DNA of 40,015 nucleotides from Anaerosomatales bacterium (GCA_029210645.1 JARGFT010000002.1:1-40015); one strand, 5' to 3'; counted from the first letter of the stretch, positions 8,096 through 19,646 are shown. Numbers and translations are program-made. The notes: generated by a model not told the origin, from the letters alone.

Positions 8096-8808
8096 CACGT
8101 GCCGCCTTCCCCTCGCGCCGCCAAGAGGGCCTCGGCAACCGCCAGGTCCTCGGCGAGCGTGACCTTGATGTTGTCCCGGGGTCCCTCGACCACGCCGACC
8201 GTGCCCCCCGCGGCCTCGACCAGCGAGGCGTCGTCTGTGCCCTCGCGTCCGCCGGCAACTGCCTTGGCATAGGCGACACGCAGCGCATCGCTCCGAAAGA
8301 CCTGGGGCGTCTGGACGGCCCAGAACCGCGAACGGTCGGGTGTCGAGGTGACGAGGGCATCGTGGACCGTCTTGAGCGTGTCGACCGACGGGTGCCCGAC
8401 CACGACCCCTGTGAGCCGGGGTTCGTCATCCAGTGCATCCAGTGCGGCGTTGAAGAGCGCCGGGCCGGCGAGCGGGCGGGCACCATCGTGGACTGCCACG
8501 TACTCGAACGCGTCAGGGACCTTCGCCAGCCCGGCTGCTACCGAGTCCTGACGCCGGGGACCCCCGGCAACGAACAGCACCTCGACGCCGGACAAACCCG
8601 TGCCGAGCGCCTCCGCATACTCGCTCACCCGGTCCGGATGGCACACCACGACCACCAGGCCGACCCGTGCGACCCCGGTACACGCATCGAGGGAGTACGC
8701 CACGACGGGCCGTCCCGCCAGCAGGGCCAACTGCTTTCCGCTGCTGCGGCCGAACCGCTCACCGGTGCCTCCGGCGACCAGCACCGCCGCCGTGTCGCGG
8801 TCACCCAT
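8095..8808 (-). CDS. ispD: 2-C-methyl-D-erythritol 4-phosphate cytidylyltransferase
   Basis: IspD makes CDP-methylerythritol from MEP and CTP. The 237-residue protein has the nucleotide-binding loop LVAGGTGERFGRSSGKQL; the usual Pro-Lys-Gln is Gly-Lys-Gln here, but the catalytic Lys remains. It also has VAVHDGARPL, TDDASLVEAAGG and the C-terminal NIKVTLAEDLAVAEALL. The start overlaps the yacL stop by 8 bp, and ispF follows with overlap, so the three are cotranscribed. Confidence 0.95.
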   Translation of the reverse strand: MGDRDTAAVLVAGGTGERFGRSSGKQLALLAGRPVVAYSLDACTGVARVGLVVVVCHPDRVSEYAEALGTGLSGVEVLFVAGGPRRQDSVAAGLAKVPDAFEYVAVHDGARPLAGPALFNAALDALDDEPRLTGVVVGHPSVDTLKTVHDALVTSTPDRSRFWAVQTPQVFRSDALRVAYAKAVAGGREGTDDASLVEAAGGTVGVVEGPRDNIKVTLAEDLAVAEALLAARGEGGT

Positions 8809-9886
8809 CCCGACCGCCGCTCTCGTCGGCCCGGCCGAGGAAGCGGGAGAAGATCATGCGGCCGGCTGAGGTCTGCAGAACCGACGTCACCTCGACATCG
8901 GCCTCGCTGCCGATGTGATCGCGCCCGTCGGCCACCACGACCATCGTCCCGTCCTCCAGGTAGCCGACGCCCTGGCCGGACTCCTTGCCTTCCTTGGCTA
9001 TCCGCAGGCGGATACGCTCTCCCGGCAGGTAGTTGGGACGCATCGCCGAGGCGATCTCGTTGAGGTTCAGCACCGCAACGCCTCGCACGCGCGCCACGCT
9101 CGTGAGATTGTGATCGACGGTGAGTACGGCGGCGCCGGTCTCGGCAGCCAGGTGCAGCAGCTTGTTGTCGACGTCGGGGATCTCCGGGTAGTCGATCTCG
9201 AACACCTCGATCCGGCTGGCCCTCTCGTCCTTCAGGCGCGAGAGCAGATCGAGTCCCCTGCGGCCCCGCGCGCGACGGGCATCATCGGCGGAGTCGGCAA
9301 GCGTGTGCAGCTCGCCGAGAACGAATCGGGGAACCCGAAGCTCGCCTTCGAGCAGACCGAGTTCGCGCAGTGCCGAGAACCGGCCGTCGATGATCGCGCT
9401 CGTGTCGAGGACCTTGAGTTCGTCACCCTCGCACGCGACATCGGCGTCACCCATCAGCGGCATCGCGCGCGCGAAGTCTCCCCTCTTGATGAAGGCGATG
9501 CGCACACCGAGCGAGCCGAGCATGAGGAAGAGCAGGACAGTCGCAAGACCGGAGAGCCAGCCGGGCTCGATGAAGCGAAGCGGGACGCTCGCAAGCCAGG
9601 CGATAGCCAGCCCGACGATCAGCCCGGCGACGCCGAGCACGAGGTCGAAGGGCGCGGTCTGCCGGAGTCGCTCCTCGGCACGCTGGTACACCGCGGCCAA
9701 CTCGCGACCGAAGATCCCGCCCAGCACGTACCCGATGAGCAACCCCAGGATGATGAAGATAAGGATGACGACGTACGGGGGGTAGCCTATCTGGTCCGAC
9801 CAGTCGATGAGCCCCGAAACCGCGAATCCGCCCAACGCACCGGCCGCGACGAAAACGACCCGGGTGATATGGACGATCATGGGCAT
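8801..9886 (-). CDS. YacL-type membrane protein with PIN and TRAM domains
   Basis: The 361-residue protein has four N-terminal hydrophobic segments (about residues 5-130) including the Gly-rich FIILGLLIGYVLGGIFG, then a PIN nuclease-like domain starting VLDTSAIIDGRF, with acidic residues near DDARRARGRRG and LTVDHNL. A C-terminal TRAM-type RNA-binding domain includes GYLEDGTMVVVADGRDHIG. It matches Bacillus YacL in size, domain order and position next to disA and ispD. Its substrate is unknown. The start is uncertain: I took ATG 9884-9886, and another Met lies 2 codons later. The 113 bp upstream shows no clear promoter. Confidence 0.9.
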   Translation of the reverse strand: MPMIVHITRVVFVAAGALGGFAVSGLIDWSDQIGYPPYVVILIFIILGLLIGYVLGGIFGRELAAVYQRAEERLRQTAPFDLVLGVAGLIVGLAIAWLASVPLRFIEPGWLSGLATVLLFLMLGSLGVRIAFIKRGDFARAMPLMGDADVACEGDELKVLDTSAIIDGRFSALRELGLLEGELRVPRFVLGELHTLADSADDARRARGRRGLDLLSRLKDERASRIEVFEIDYPEIPDVDNKLLHLAAETGAAVLTVDHNLTSVARVRGVAVLNLNEIASAMRPNYLPGERIRLRIAKEGKESGQGVGYLEDGTMVVVADGRDHIGSEADVEVTSVLQTSAGRMIFSRFLGRADESGGRDG

Positions 9887-9999
9887 GTGACGCTTCTGGG
9901 CCTGGACCGGCCCGGTGCGCCACCACCTCCCTCCGACACTATCGGCACGAGACGCCTGGCAGGCTATCCAGGGAGATTCTATCACGCAGGAGGCGATTC

Positions 10000-11064
10000 T
10001 CAGCCCCTGACGTGCTGCTTGACTCGCTTCAGCCCTTCCACGATCGCCACCGCCCGGCGCTCGCCGATGCCGTCGACCTCGTCGAGGTCATCGATGGTGG
10101 CCTCGAGCACTCCTTGCAACGTCCCGTAACGCTCGACGATGCGTGCGATGACCGACGCCGGGAGCATGGGGATGCGACGCAGCACCCGCAGGCCACGCGG
10201 CCGCAGATGGTCCTCGGCCGACTGGGTCTCACCATCCACCAGCCCGAGTACTCCTGCGATCGTGGTCGGCTCGAGCAACTGCTCGGTGCCGAGCTTGCCG
10301 ATCTGCGTCCTGATCGCCCCGATCTTGCGGGGCCCACCGTCGCGCGCATAGTCGCGCAGGAGGAGCAGGTACTCGTCGTCGACGGTTGCGGTGAGCTCCT
10401 CGGCCTGCATGCGTATCAGCCTACCCTCGGTGCCGAGCTCGGCGATGTAGCGCGTGACCTCTCTGGCAGTCCGCTGTACCAGCTCGAAGCGTCCGATGAC
10501 ATCGGTCACGTCGCCGAGGGTGACCAGGTCCTCGAACTCCAACTCGGTCAGCCGGTCGAGCGTCTGGTCGAGCCGGTTGCGGTACCGCTGCAGGGTCTGA
10601 AGAGCCTGGCTGGCTTTTGCGAGCAGGACGTCGATCTCGTCCAGGATAACGCGCGTCCCGTTCAGGTAGAGGCTCACTACCTCGCGGCGCTGCGAGATCG
10701 AGATGACGAGCGCGCGCGTCTGGCGGCTCACCCGTTCGGCGGTACGATGGCGCATGCCCGTCTCGGTGGTGGGCAGGGTCGCGTCGGGCACGAGGTGCAC
10801 GTTCGCAAGCACGATGTGCTTGCAGTTCTCGTCGAGGATGATGGCCCCATCCATCTTGGCAAGCTCGTAGAGCCGCTGCGCCGAGAAGCCGGTGTCGATG
10901 GTGAAGCCACCGTTGCAGAGGGGCTCGACCTCGGCCCTGTCGCCGATGACGATGAGCGCGCCGGTGCGGGCAGCGATGATGTAGTCGAGCCCTTCACGCA
11001 GGGGAGTTCCGGGCGCAACCTTCTCGAGCTCGACCCTCATGCGGGCTTCCTCGCTCTGGGCCAC
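10000..11064 (-). CDS. disA: DNA integrity scanning protein DisA (diadenylate cyclase)
   Basis: DisA makes cyclic di-AMP from two ATP and pauses its activity at branched DNA. The 354-residue protein has the DAC domain with active-site motifs DGAIILD and GMRHRTAERVS, a central helical spine and a C-terminal helix-hairpin-helix DNA-binding domain (ATIDDLDEVDGIGERRAVAIVEGLKRV). I chose GTG 11062-11064 because GGGGAGG lies 4 nt before it; an ATG 8 codons later also has a GAGGAA site. RadA lies upstream, as in Bacillus, where RadA and DisA interact. Confidence 0.96.
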   Translation of the reverse strand: MAQSEEARMRVELEKVAPGTPLREGLDYIIAARTGALIVIGDRAEVEPLCNGGFTIDTGFSAQRLYELAKMDGAIILDENCKHIVLANVHLVPDATLPTTETGMRHRTAERVSRQTRALVISISQRREVVSLYLNGTRVILDEIDVLLAKASQALQTLQRYRNRLDQTLDRLTELEFEDLVTLGDVTDVIGRFELVQRTAREVTRYIAELGTEGRLIRMQAEELTATVDDEYLLLLRDYARDGGPRKIGAIRTQIGKLGTEQLLEPTTIAGVLGLVDGETQSAEDHLRPRGLRVLRRIPMLPASVIARIVERYGTLQGVLEATIDDLDEVDGIGERRAVAIVEGLKRVKQHVRG

Positions 11065-11158
11065 GTCGCCTCCCCTCAGCCGGACCGGAACCCCGGTCTC
11101 ACTCCGGATTCTGCCAGACCTCACCCGAGCACACCAGAGACGCCCGCCTCCCCGGGGC

Positions 11159-12523
11159 CTACCGCACGTCCTGCGTCACAAGTCCGACGAGGTCCGTGAC
11201 ACTGGCAACGGCGGAGTGCTGCACGACGTCAGGCAGTGCGACACTCGCGGGCACCGATGCGACGAGCCGCGTCAGACCCTGGCGGGCCCCCTCGCGGACA
11301 CGCGCTTCGGTGTGGGCCACCGGCCGGACGAGACCGGTCAACGCAATCTCACCGAAGGCGACCACATCGAGCGGAACCGCACGGTCCTTGAGCGCCGAGG
11401 CAAGCGCGACGGCCAGCGGAAGATCGACCGCCGGCTCGGCGACACGCACTCCCCCTGCCACCGAGACGTAGACGTCGTACCCGGAGAAGGAAACGCCGCC
11501 TCGACGCTCGAGCACGGCGATGACCTGGAGCAACCGCCCGGTGTCGATACCGGTCGCCAGCCGGCGTGGGACCTGAAGGTAGGTCGGCGTCACCAGCGCC
11601 TGTATCTCGACGAGAAGAGGTCGGGAGCCCTCCATCGCCGCCATGACTACCGAGCCGGGAACCGGGGAGCGGCGATCGCCCAGGAGCATCGCCGCGGGAT
11701 CGCCAACGGGCAGCAGCCCCCGCTCGGTCATCTCGAAGATCCCGATCTCGGACACGGGACCGAAGCGGTTCTTGACCGCGCGGACCACGCGAAACGCATG
11801 GTCCCGGTCTCCCTCGAAGTACAGCACCGTGTCCACCATGTGCTCGAGGACCCGCGGACCGGCGATCGCGCCGTCCTTGGTGACGTGGCCCACGAGCACG
11901 GTGGTGACCCCGAGGTCCTTGGCGATGCGCATGAGGCGCGCGGTTGCCGCCCGGACCTGTCCCACGCTTCCGGGAGCGCCCGTGAGCTCGGGATCGAACG
12001 CGGTCTGGATCGAGTCGACGACGAGCAACTCGGGGGGCTGCTCTCTCACTGCGGCCTCGACGGCCGCGATGTCGGTCTCGGGGATCAGCTCGACACCCTC
12101 GGCAGCCGAATCCGTGCGGCGTGCACGCATCCCCACCTGACCGGGAGACTCCTCGCCGCATGCATAGAGCACACGGCCGCCCGATCGGGCGACGGCTGCG
12201 GCAACCTGGAGCAGGATCGTGGACTTGCCGATGCCCGGTTCGCCACCGAGCAGCACGAGCGAGCCGGTGACGAACCCGCCTCCGAGCACCCGGTCGAGTT
12301 CGCTCACGCCCGTTGGCGTGCGCGACTCCTCGGCATGACCGACCTCGGTCAGCGGCACGCGAGCCGCAGCCCCCGGAAGCACACCGGCGCCACGGGGACC
12401 GGTGACAACCTCGGCCTCCTCGACGAAGGTCCCGAACTCGCCGCAGTCCGGGCAGCGCCCGTACCACTTGGGCGCACTCGCACCACACGACTGACAGCGC
12501 CAAACGGTGCGGGCGCGCGCCAC
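11159..12523 (-). CDS. radA: DNA repair protein RadA
   Basis: RadA is a RecA-like motor that drives branch migration of recombination intermediates. The 454-residue protein has an N-terminal four-Cys zinc finger (CQSCGASAPKWYGRCPDC), the Walker A GEPGIGKST, Walker B LLVVDSIQ, the RadA-specific KNRFG motif and a C-terminal Lon-like domain with GGVRVAEPAVDLPLAVALAS. The GTG start lies 6 nt after the clpC stop, with GGGAGAG at the end of clpC as its likely ribosome-binding site, so it is coupled to clpC. Confidence 0.97.
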   Translation of the reverse strand: MARARTVWRCQSCGASAPKWYGRCPDCGEFGTFVEEAEVVTGPRGAGVLPGAAARVPLTEVGHAEESRTPTGVSELDRVLGGGFVTGSLVLLGGEPGIGKSTILLQVAAAVARSGGRVLYACGEESPGQVGMRARRTDSAAEGVELIPETDIAAVEAAVREQPPELLVVDSIQTAFDPELTGAPGSVGQVRAATARLMRIAKDLGVTTVLVGHVTKDGAIAGPRVLEHMVDTVLYFEGDRDHAFRVVRAVKNRFGPVSEIGIFEMTERGLLPVGDPAAMLLGDRRSPVPGSVVMAAMEGSRPLLVEIQALVTPTYLQVPRRLATGIDTGRLLQVIAVLERRGGVSFSGYDVYVSVAGGVRVAEPAVDLPLAVALASALKDRAVPLDVVAFGEIALTGLVRPVAHTEARVREGARQGLTRLVASVPASVALPDVVQHSAVASVTDLVGLVTQDVR

Positions 12524-12529
12524 GGGGCG

Positions 12530-15082
<2,553 letters not shown>

Positions 15083-15211
15083 ACAGAATCGCTCCTCGTA
15101 TCGATACCGGCCGCACCATCGGCCGGGATGTTCCCGTAGATACCAGTATACCCGCCGCGCTGACAGCAGGCCGCACCTCTATCATCGGCAAAGCAAGCGC
15201 GGTGCCATAGA

Positions 15212-15232
15212 CTTGAGTCGAGCAGACTCAGA
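15212..15232. promoter_or_regulatory. HAIR-like element (putative HspR operator) upstream of clpC
   Basis: On the plus strand CTTGAGT (15212-15218), a 7-nt spacer (CGAGCAG) and ACTCAGA (15226-15232) match the actinobacterial HspR operator CTTGAGT-N7-ACTCAAG at 12 of 14 positions. It sits in the 198-bp gap between lysS and clpC. HspR itself is not in the window. The gap to the best -10 candidate is about 60 bp, larger than usual for a repressor site, so the true promoter may lie elsewhere in the gap. Confidence 0.6.
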
Positions 15233-15280
15233 TGTGGAGAGGCGGAGGATACCGGGCAGAGAGCCAGCGTCCAACCGGGC

Positions 15281-16810
15281 CTAAGCCTCCGGTCTCATGT
15301 GCGGGAAGAGCAGCACATCGCGGATGGACGCACTGTCGGTCAGCAGCATGACCAGGCGGTCGATGCCGATACCGAGCCCGCCGGCGGGCGGCATCCCGTA
15401 CTCCATCGCCCTGAGGTAGTCCGCGTCGTACCCCATCGCCTCGTCATCGCCGGTCGCCTTCGCGCGCATCTGCGCCTCGAAGCGTTCACGCTGATCGATC
15501 GGGTCGACAAGCTCGCTGAACGCGTTTGCTATCTCGCGACCGGTCACGATGAGCTCGAAGCGCTCGGTCAGCTCAGGCTCCCCGGGCTTCTTGCGCGCCA
15601 GCGGCGAGGTCTCGAGCGGGTACTCGGTCACGAACACCGGGCCGGCCAGCTCGTGCTCGACGAGCTTCTCGAACAGCTCCGTGATGAGCTTGCCCTTGCC
15701 CCACGAGTCGTCGACAGGCACACCATGGGTGCCGCACAGCGTCCGAAGCTCCTCGAGCGTGCGGGCGAATGAGACGTCCTCGCCCGCCGCCTCGGACGTG
15801 AGCTCGATCATCGTGCTCCGGGGCCACGGTGAGGAGAGGTCGACCGGCGTGCCCTGGTACTCGATCTCAAGCGTGCCGAGCACCTCGGCGGCCACACTCG
15901 TGATGAGGCTCTCGGTCAGCTCCATCATGCCCTCGAGGTCGGTGAACGCCTGATAGGCCTCGAGCATGGTGAACTCGGGATTGTGCCTCGGCGACATGCC
16001 CTCGTTACGGAAGCTGCGGTTGACCTCGTAGACCCGCTCGAAACCGCCCACCAGCAACCGTTTGAGGTAGAGCTCGGGTGCGATGCGCAGGTAGAGATCG
16101 ATGTCGAGCGCGTTGTGATGCGTAACGAACGGGCGCGCCGTCGCTCCGCCGGGAATCGGGTGAAGCATCGGGGTCTCGACCTCGAGAAAGCCGCGGCCCT
16201 CCATGAAGCGGCGGATCGCCGAGACGATGCGGAAGCGGGTCTCGAAGACCTGGCGCACCTCGGGGCTGGCGATCAGATCGACGTAGCGCTGGCGGTAGCG
16301 GGTCTCGGTGTCGGTGAGCCCGTGGAACTTCTCGGGGAGCGGGCGCAGTGACTTCGAGAGCAGCGTCACCTCTGTGGGGGCAACGGAGAGCTCTCCCCTG
16401 CGGGTGCGCAGCACCTCGCCGGTCGCGCCGACCCAGTCTCCGAGATCCAGGCCTGTGACCTCAGAGAAGGCCTCGTCGCCCAGTACGTTGACCCGGCAGA
16501 AGAGCTGGAGGTCACCTGTGGCGTCACGGATAACGAGGAACGCGACCTTGCCCTGCTCGCGCCGGGCAACCAGACGGCCTGCCACCGTGACGGTCTCGCC
16601 GGTATCCGCGCCGGGCTCCAGTTGGCCGTAGGACTCAGCGAGCTCCCCGGCCCTGTGGGTGACGTCGAAGCGGCTCAGGTACGGCTCGCGGCCCTGCGCT
16701 CGAAGCTGGTCCAGCTTGCCCCTGCGCGACGAAAACGCGTCGTCAGGCACGGCATCGTCTGGCCGGCCGTCCGCCTCTGCCCTCTCGTGAGTGATGTTGT
16801 CGTCGGCCAC
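15281..16810 (-). CDS. lysS: Lysyl-tRNA synthetase, class II
   Basis: This enzyme charges tRNA-Lys. The 509-residue protein has an N-terminal OB-fold anticodon domain (about residues 65-165, with VTVAGRLVARREQGKVAFLVI) and a class II catalytic core. Motif 2 is FRNEGMSPRHNPEFTMLEAY and motif 3 is GLGIGIDRLVMLL near the end. The first 35 residues are an acidic, low-complexity extension. The GTG start lies 8 nt after the greA stop, so the two are coupled. No T-box or other leader is visible. Confidence 0.97.
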   Translation of the reverse strand: MADDNITHERAEADGRPDDAVPDDAFSSRRGKLDQLRAQGREPYLSRFDVTHRAGELAESYGQLEPGADTGETVTVAGRLVARREQGKVAFLVIRDATGDLQLFCRVNVLGDEAFSEVTGLDLGDWVGATGEVLRTRRGELSVAPTEVTLLSKSLRPLPEKFHGLTDTETRYRQRYVDLIASPEVRQVFETRFRIVSAIRRFMEGRGFLEVETPMLHPIPGGATARPFVTHHNALDIDLYLRIAPELYLKRLLVGGFERVYEVNRSFRNEGMSPRHNPEFTMLEAYQAFTDLEGMMELTESLITSVAAEVLGTLEIEYQGTPVDLSSPWPRSTMIELTSEAAGEDVSFARTLEELRTLCGTHGVPVDDSWGKGKLITELFEKLVEHELAGPVFVTEYPLETSPLARKKPGEPELTERFELIVTGREIANAFSELVDPIDQRERFEAQMRAKATGDDEAMGYDADYLRAMEYGMPPAGGLGIGIDRLVMLLTDSASIRDVLLFPHMRPEA

Positions 16811-16818
16811 TGTGGCGG

Positions 16819-17289
16819 CTAGCGCGAGATCTTCTTGACGGTGTACTCGAGGAGACGGCCCGAGGGAGTGTTGACCTTGACGGTCTGGCCCTTCTTGGCA
16901 CCCATGATCGCCTGGCCCACCGGTGACTCGTTGGAGATCTTGGCCTGCGTCGGATCCGCCTCGGCCGAGCCCACGATCTGGTATTTGTGGACCTCACCGT
17001 CGGCGTCGATCAGTTCGACCTTGCTGCCAAGGCTGACCTTCGACGAGTTCGCCGGCGACTCGATGATCGTCGCATTCGACAGAATGAGATTGACCTCGGC
17101 GATCCGGCTCTCGACCCACGCCTGCTCGTTCTTGGCGTCGTCGTACTCGGAGTTCTCGGAGATGTCACCGAACTCCTTCGCTTCCTTGATGCGCTCCCCA
17201 ACCTCACGGCGGCGAACGGTCTCGAGGTAGCGCAACTCTTCTTCAAGCTTGGTCTGACCTTCAGCGGTGAGGACGGTTTCTTTGTGCAT
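16819..17289 (-). CDS. greA: Transcription elongation factor GreA
   Basis: GreA rescues backtracked RNA polymerase by stimulating transcript cleavage. The 156-residue protein has an N-terminal coiled coil with the acidic tip AKEFGDISENSEYDDAKNEQ and a C-terminal globular domain ending NTPSGRLLEYTVKKISR. Length and motifs match GreA exactly. I set the start at ATG 17287-17289 (MHKETVLTAEG); sequence further upstream in frame is not family-like. It heads greA-lysS. Confidence 0.96.
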   Translation of the reverse strand: MHKETVLTAEGQTKLEEELRYLETVRRREVGERIKEAKEFGDISENSEYDDAKNEQAWVESRIAEVNLILSNATIIESPANSSKVSLGSKVELIDADGEVHKYQIVGSAEADPTQAKISNESPVGQAIMGAKKGQTVKVNTPSGRLLEYTVKKISR

Positions 17290-17353
17290 GACCTGAGGAC
17301 TCCAGTACGGGTCGGTTCTGCGCAGCGCGCCAGAACGGCCAATGACTAACGCA

Positions 17354-17380
17354 CGGGCTGCCCGTTGTCCGGACAGCCCG
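17354..17380 (-). terminator. Hairpin between tatA and greA
   Basis: CGGGCTG (17354-17360) and CAGCCCG (17374-17380) form a 7-bp GC-rich stem with a 13-nt loop, about 75 bp past the tatA stop and 65 bp before greA. No T-run follows, so termination activity is uncertain. It could be a terminator for tatA or a leader structure of greA. Confidence 0.35.
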
Positions 17381-17453
17381 CGAAAATGTCCACGAAAGTA
17401 TACCCCATACTCCCGTGAGCGCAAGTCGTGCGCGCGTCAGCGCACGCTCGAAG

Positions 17454-17666
17454 TCACTCGTCTGACTTTGACGCCTTCGTGGAGGTATCGTCCTCCAGGT
17501 CCTCCTCGTCGTCGTCGCCCTTGCCGTCGACGCCGTCGCGAATCGCCTTCATCGTCTTGCCAATCGACTTGCCGAGCTGCGGCAGCCGGCTCGGACCGAA
17601 GAGCAGCAACACGACAACAAGGATGATCACCCACTCCATACCGCCTGGCAGACCGAGAATCGCCAT
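17454..17666 (-). CDS. tatA: Sec-independent translocase protein TatA/E
   Basis: TatA forms the pore-like part of the twin-arginine pathway that exports folded proteins. The 70-residue protein has one N-terminal membrane helix (MEWVIILVVVLLLFGPSRLP), the conserved FGPSRLPQLGKSIG hinge, an amphipathic helix and an acidic Asp/Glu-rich tail. I use ATG 17664-17666; a GTG two codons upstream lies 4 nt after AAGGAG and could be the real start. tatC is not in the window. It lies directly downstream of rex on the same strand. Confidence 0.93.
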   Translation of the reverse strand: MAILGLPGGMEWVIILVVVLLLFGPSRLPQLGKSIGKTMKAIRDGVDGKGDDDEEDLEDDTSTKASKSDE

Positions 17667-17751
17667 ACTCACGTCACTCCTTGAGATGGGGTGCAAGACG
17701 TATACGGCCGTCAATGCGGCCGGTCACTCCGTTCACCTGCAGAAAAGCATA

Positions 17752-18414
17752 TCACTCGGCAGCCACCGCGGCTATCGTGTCGGACTTGGACAGATAGTAG
17801 AGGGTATGAAGCAACTCCCGGACCGGGTCGGTGTTGTGGACCACAACGCCGGCGGGGGCGCGAACCATCGTCGAGGAGTAGTTCAGGATCACGCGGATGT
17901 CGTGCGCCACCATGAGGTCCGCCACCTCCTGCGCCGCATCGTGCGGCACGGCGATGACCCCGATGCGGATTCCCTGCTCTGAGACGACTCTGGGCAACTC
18001 CGAGATGTCACGCACGACCATATCCCCGGCCCTGCTGCCGACCCTGGCGGGATCCTTGTCGAAGATCGCCACCAGAGCGAATCCGCGCGACTTGAGCCCA
18101 TCGTATGACGCGATGGCCGTACCGAGGTTCCCTGCTCCGACAAGCACCATACGGTGGGCATGGTCCGAGCCCAGGATGCGCTGCACCTGCTCCACAAGCG
18201 AGGCGATGTCGTAACCAACTCCACGTTTGCCGAACTGGCCGAAGTGCGTGAGGTCACGCCTGATCTGAGCGGGATTGATGTGCGTCAGCTCTCCGAGCCG
18301 CGCAGAGGACACGGTGCTGTCGCCCTCCTGCCTGAGCTGGAGAAGGACGCCAAGATACGCCGGGAGGCGCTCGATCACACCCCCAGGAATGTGGTTGATG
18401 TGGTTCCCGTTCAC
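17752..18414 (-). CDS. rex: Redox-sensing transcriptional repressor Rex
   Basis: Rex represses fermentation and respiration genes and leaves DNA when the NADH/NAD ratio rises. The 220-residue protein has an N-terminal winged helix (SSARLGELTHINPAQIRRDL, then FGQFGKRGVGYD) and a Rossmann domain with VLVGAGNLGTAIASY. The GTG at 18412-18414 is preceded by GAGGGG with a 5-8 nt gap. An imperfect Rex-like operator overlaps its promoter, suggesting autoregulation. As the only redox regulator seen, it is a likely controller of the cytochrome genes, but no strong Rex site was seen in front of them. Confidence 0.95.
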   Translation of the reverse strand: MNGNHINHIPGGVIERLPAYLGVLLQLRQEGDSTVSSARLGELTHINPAQIRRDLTHFGQFGKRGVGYDIASLVEQVQRILGSDHAHRMVLVGAGNLGTAIASYDGLKSRGFALVAIFDKDPARVGSRAGDMVVRDISELPRVVSEQGIRIGVIAVPHDAAQEVADLMVAHDIRVILNYSSTMVRAPAGVVVHNTDPVRELLHTLYYLSKSDTIAAVAAE

Positions 18415-18443
18415 ACCTGATCCCCTCAGTGGGCCGCACAGAT

Positions 18444-18473
18444 ATAGTAACAATAGTTACAATTGCAGCACAA
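18444..18473 (-). promoter_or_regulatory. rex promoter with overlapping Rex-like operator
   Basis: The minus strand has -35 TTGTGC (18468-18473), an 18-bp spacer and -10 TACTAT (18444-18449). Across spacer and -10 lies the imperfect palindrome TTGTAACTATTGTTACTA (18445-18462). It matches the Rex consensus TTGTGAA-N4-TTCACAA at about 9 of 14 positions and has a perfect inner core GTAAC-N4-GTTAC. The AT-rich site stands out from its GC-rich surroundings. Confidence 0.6.
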
Positions 18474-18504
18474 GCGGGATTCGAGAATTCTCCTCAGAAG
18501 ATGT

Positions 18505-19623
18505 CTAGATCGAAGCCCGGCGAACGCGAGACACGACATCTGCCCTGGTCAGAACGCCAACCAGTCGCCCGTCCCCCACCACGAGAAGCGCACCAGGTCC
18601 TGTCGGGGAGAGGCGGGGCAGCACGGAGTCGGCTGCCTCTTCCGCATCGACGAGCAACCGCGCAAGGTCCCGGTCCGCAGCTTCCGCGACGTACGTCGTG
18701 GCCCACTCGTCCCGGGGGATCCGCTTGACGTCGGAGAGCGAGATCAGTCCGATGATCGAGCCGGCAGACTCAACGGGATACCGGCTGTGTCGTCCGCTGA
18801 TGAAGTACTCCTCTACCAGCTGATCCAGCGTTATCGACCCCGGTGTAACAACCGGATCCGGTGACATGATGTTCGAAACCCGAACGCCTTCAAGGGTGAC
18901 CTTGAGAAGTTGCTGCCGGTAGGAGGCCTCGGCGAGCATCGCGATGAACCACCCGATCAGCCCGAACCAGATGAAGTCGAGCGAACCCCGCAGCACTCCA
19001 AGCACCGCCAGGGCCACCATCGCGTAGCCGATGAACTGGCCGGCCCGGCTCGCCCAGAGCGTGGCCTTGAGCTGGTCACCACCGAGTGCCCAGAGTGCGG
19101 CCCTCAGCACTCTCCCGCCGTCGAGAGGGAAGCCCGGGAGCATGTTGAACAGGGCGACCCAGAAATTGATGAAGGCCAGGTACTGGAAGGGAGCCCAGAC
19201 GACATCGGTGACGCCCGCTGCGCTCAGCCCGACGTAGGTGATGAAGAAGAGTGCTGCCAGGACCAGGCTCGCGAGCGGGCCGGCTATGGCCATGAAGAAC
19301 TCTCGCCCCGGACCGGCCGGTTCCTCCTTCATCTGGGCCACGCCGCCAAACATGAACAGCGTGACCTTCTCGACCTTAATGCCCCCGGTCCGCGCAACCA
19401 ACGAGTGGCTCAGTTCGTGCGCGATGATCGACGCGAAGAAGAGCACCGCGGTGATGATGCCACTTAACGTGTTCACCCAGGGGGAGCGACCGGGAAACTC
19501 GCTCGGGAAGTACGTGAACGAGAGGGTCGTGGCCACCAGAACGAAGATGATCACCCACGTGGGGTTCACCTCGAGGGGGATGCCGAAGAGCCGACCGAGC
19601 CTGAATGATGGCAGGTTGAACAC
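18505..19623 (-). CDS. Site-2 protease family (M50) metalloprotease with CBS pair
   Basis: This intramembrane zinc protease has 372 residues. The zinc ligands are in IIAHELSHSLVARTGG (HExxH, about residue 70) and NMLPGFPLDGGRVLRA (third ligand Asp). Several membrane segments surround them. The C-terminal third carries two CBS domains (about residues 245-370, starting VSNIMSPDPVVTPGS), which usually bind adenosyl nucleotides and may tune activity. The GTG start has GGAG 8 nt upstream. The natural substrate is unknown. It belongs to the SREBP/S2P-like group seen widely in actinobacteria, not to SpoIVFB or RseP with PDZ. Confidence 0.92.
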   Translation of the reverse strand: MFNLPSFRLGRLFGIPLEVNPTWVIIFVLVATTLSFTYFPSEFPGRSPWVNTLSGIITAVLFFASIIAHELSHSLVARTGGIKVEKVTLFMFGGVAQMKEEPAGPGREFFMAIAGPLASLVLAALFFITYVGLSAAGVTDVVWAPFQYLAFINFWVALFNMLPGFPLDGGRVLRAALWALGGDQLKATLWASRAGQFIGYAMVALAVLGVLRGSLDFIWFGLIGWFIAMLAEASYRQQLLKVTLEGVRVSNIMSPDPVVTPGSITLDQLVEEYFISGRHSRYPVESAGSIIGLISLSDVKRIPRDEWATTYVAEAADRDLARLLVDAEEAADSVLPRLSPTGPGALLVVGDGRLVGVLTRADVVSRVRRASI

Positions 19624-19646
19624 CGGCTATTCTCCCTCCTGATGGG

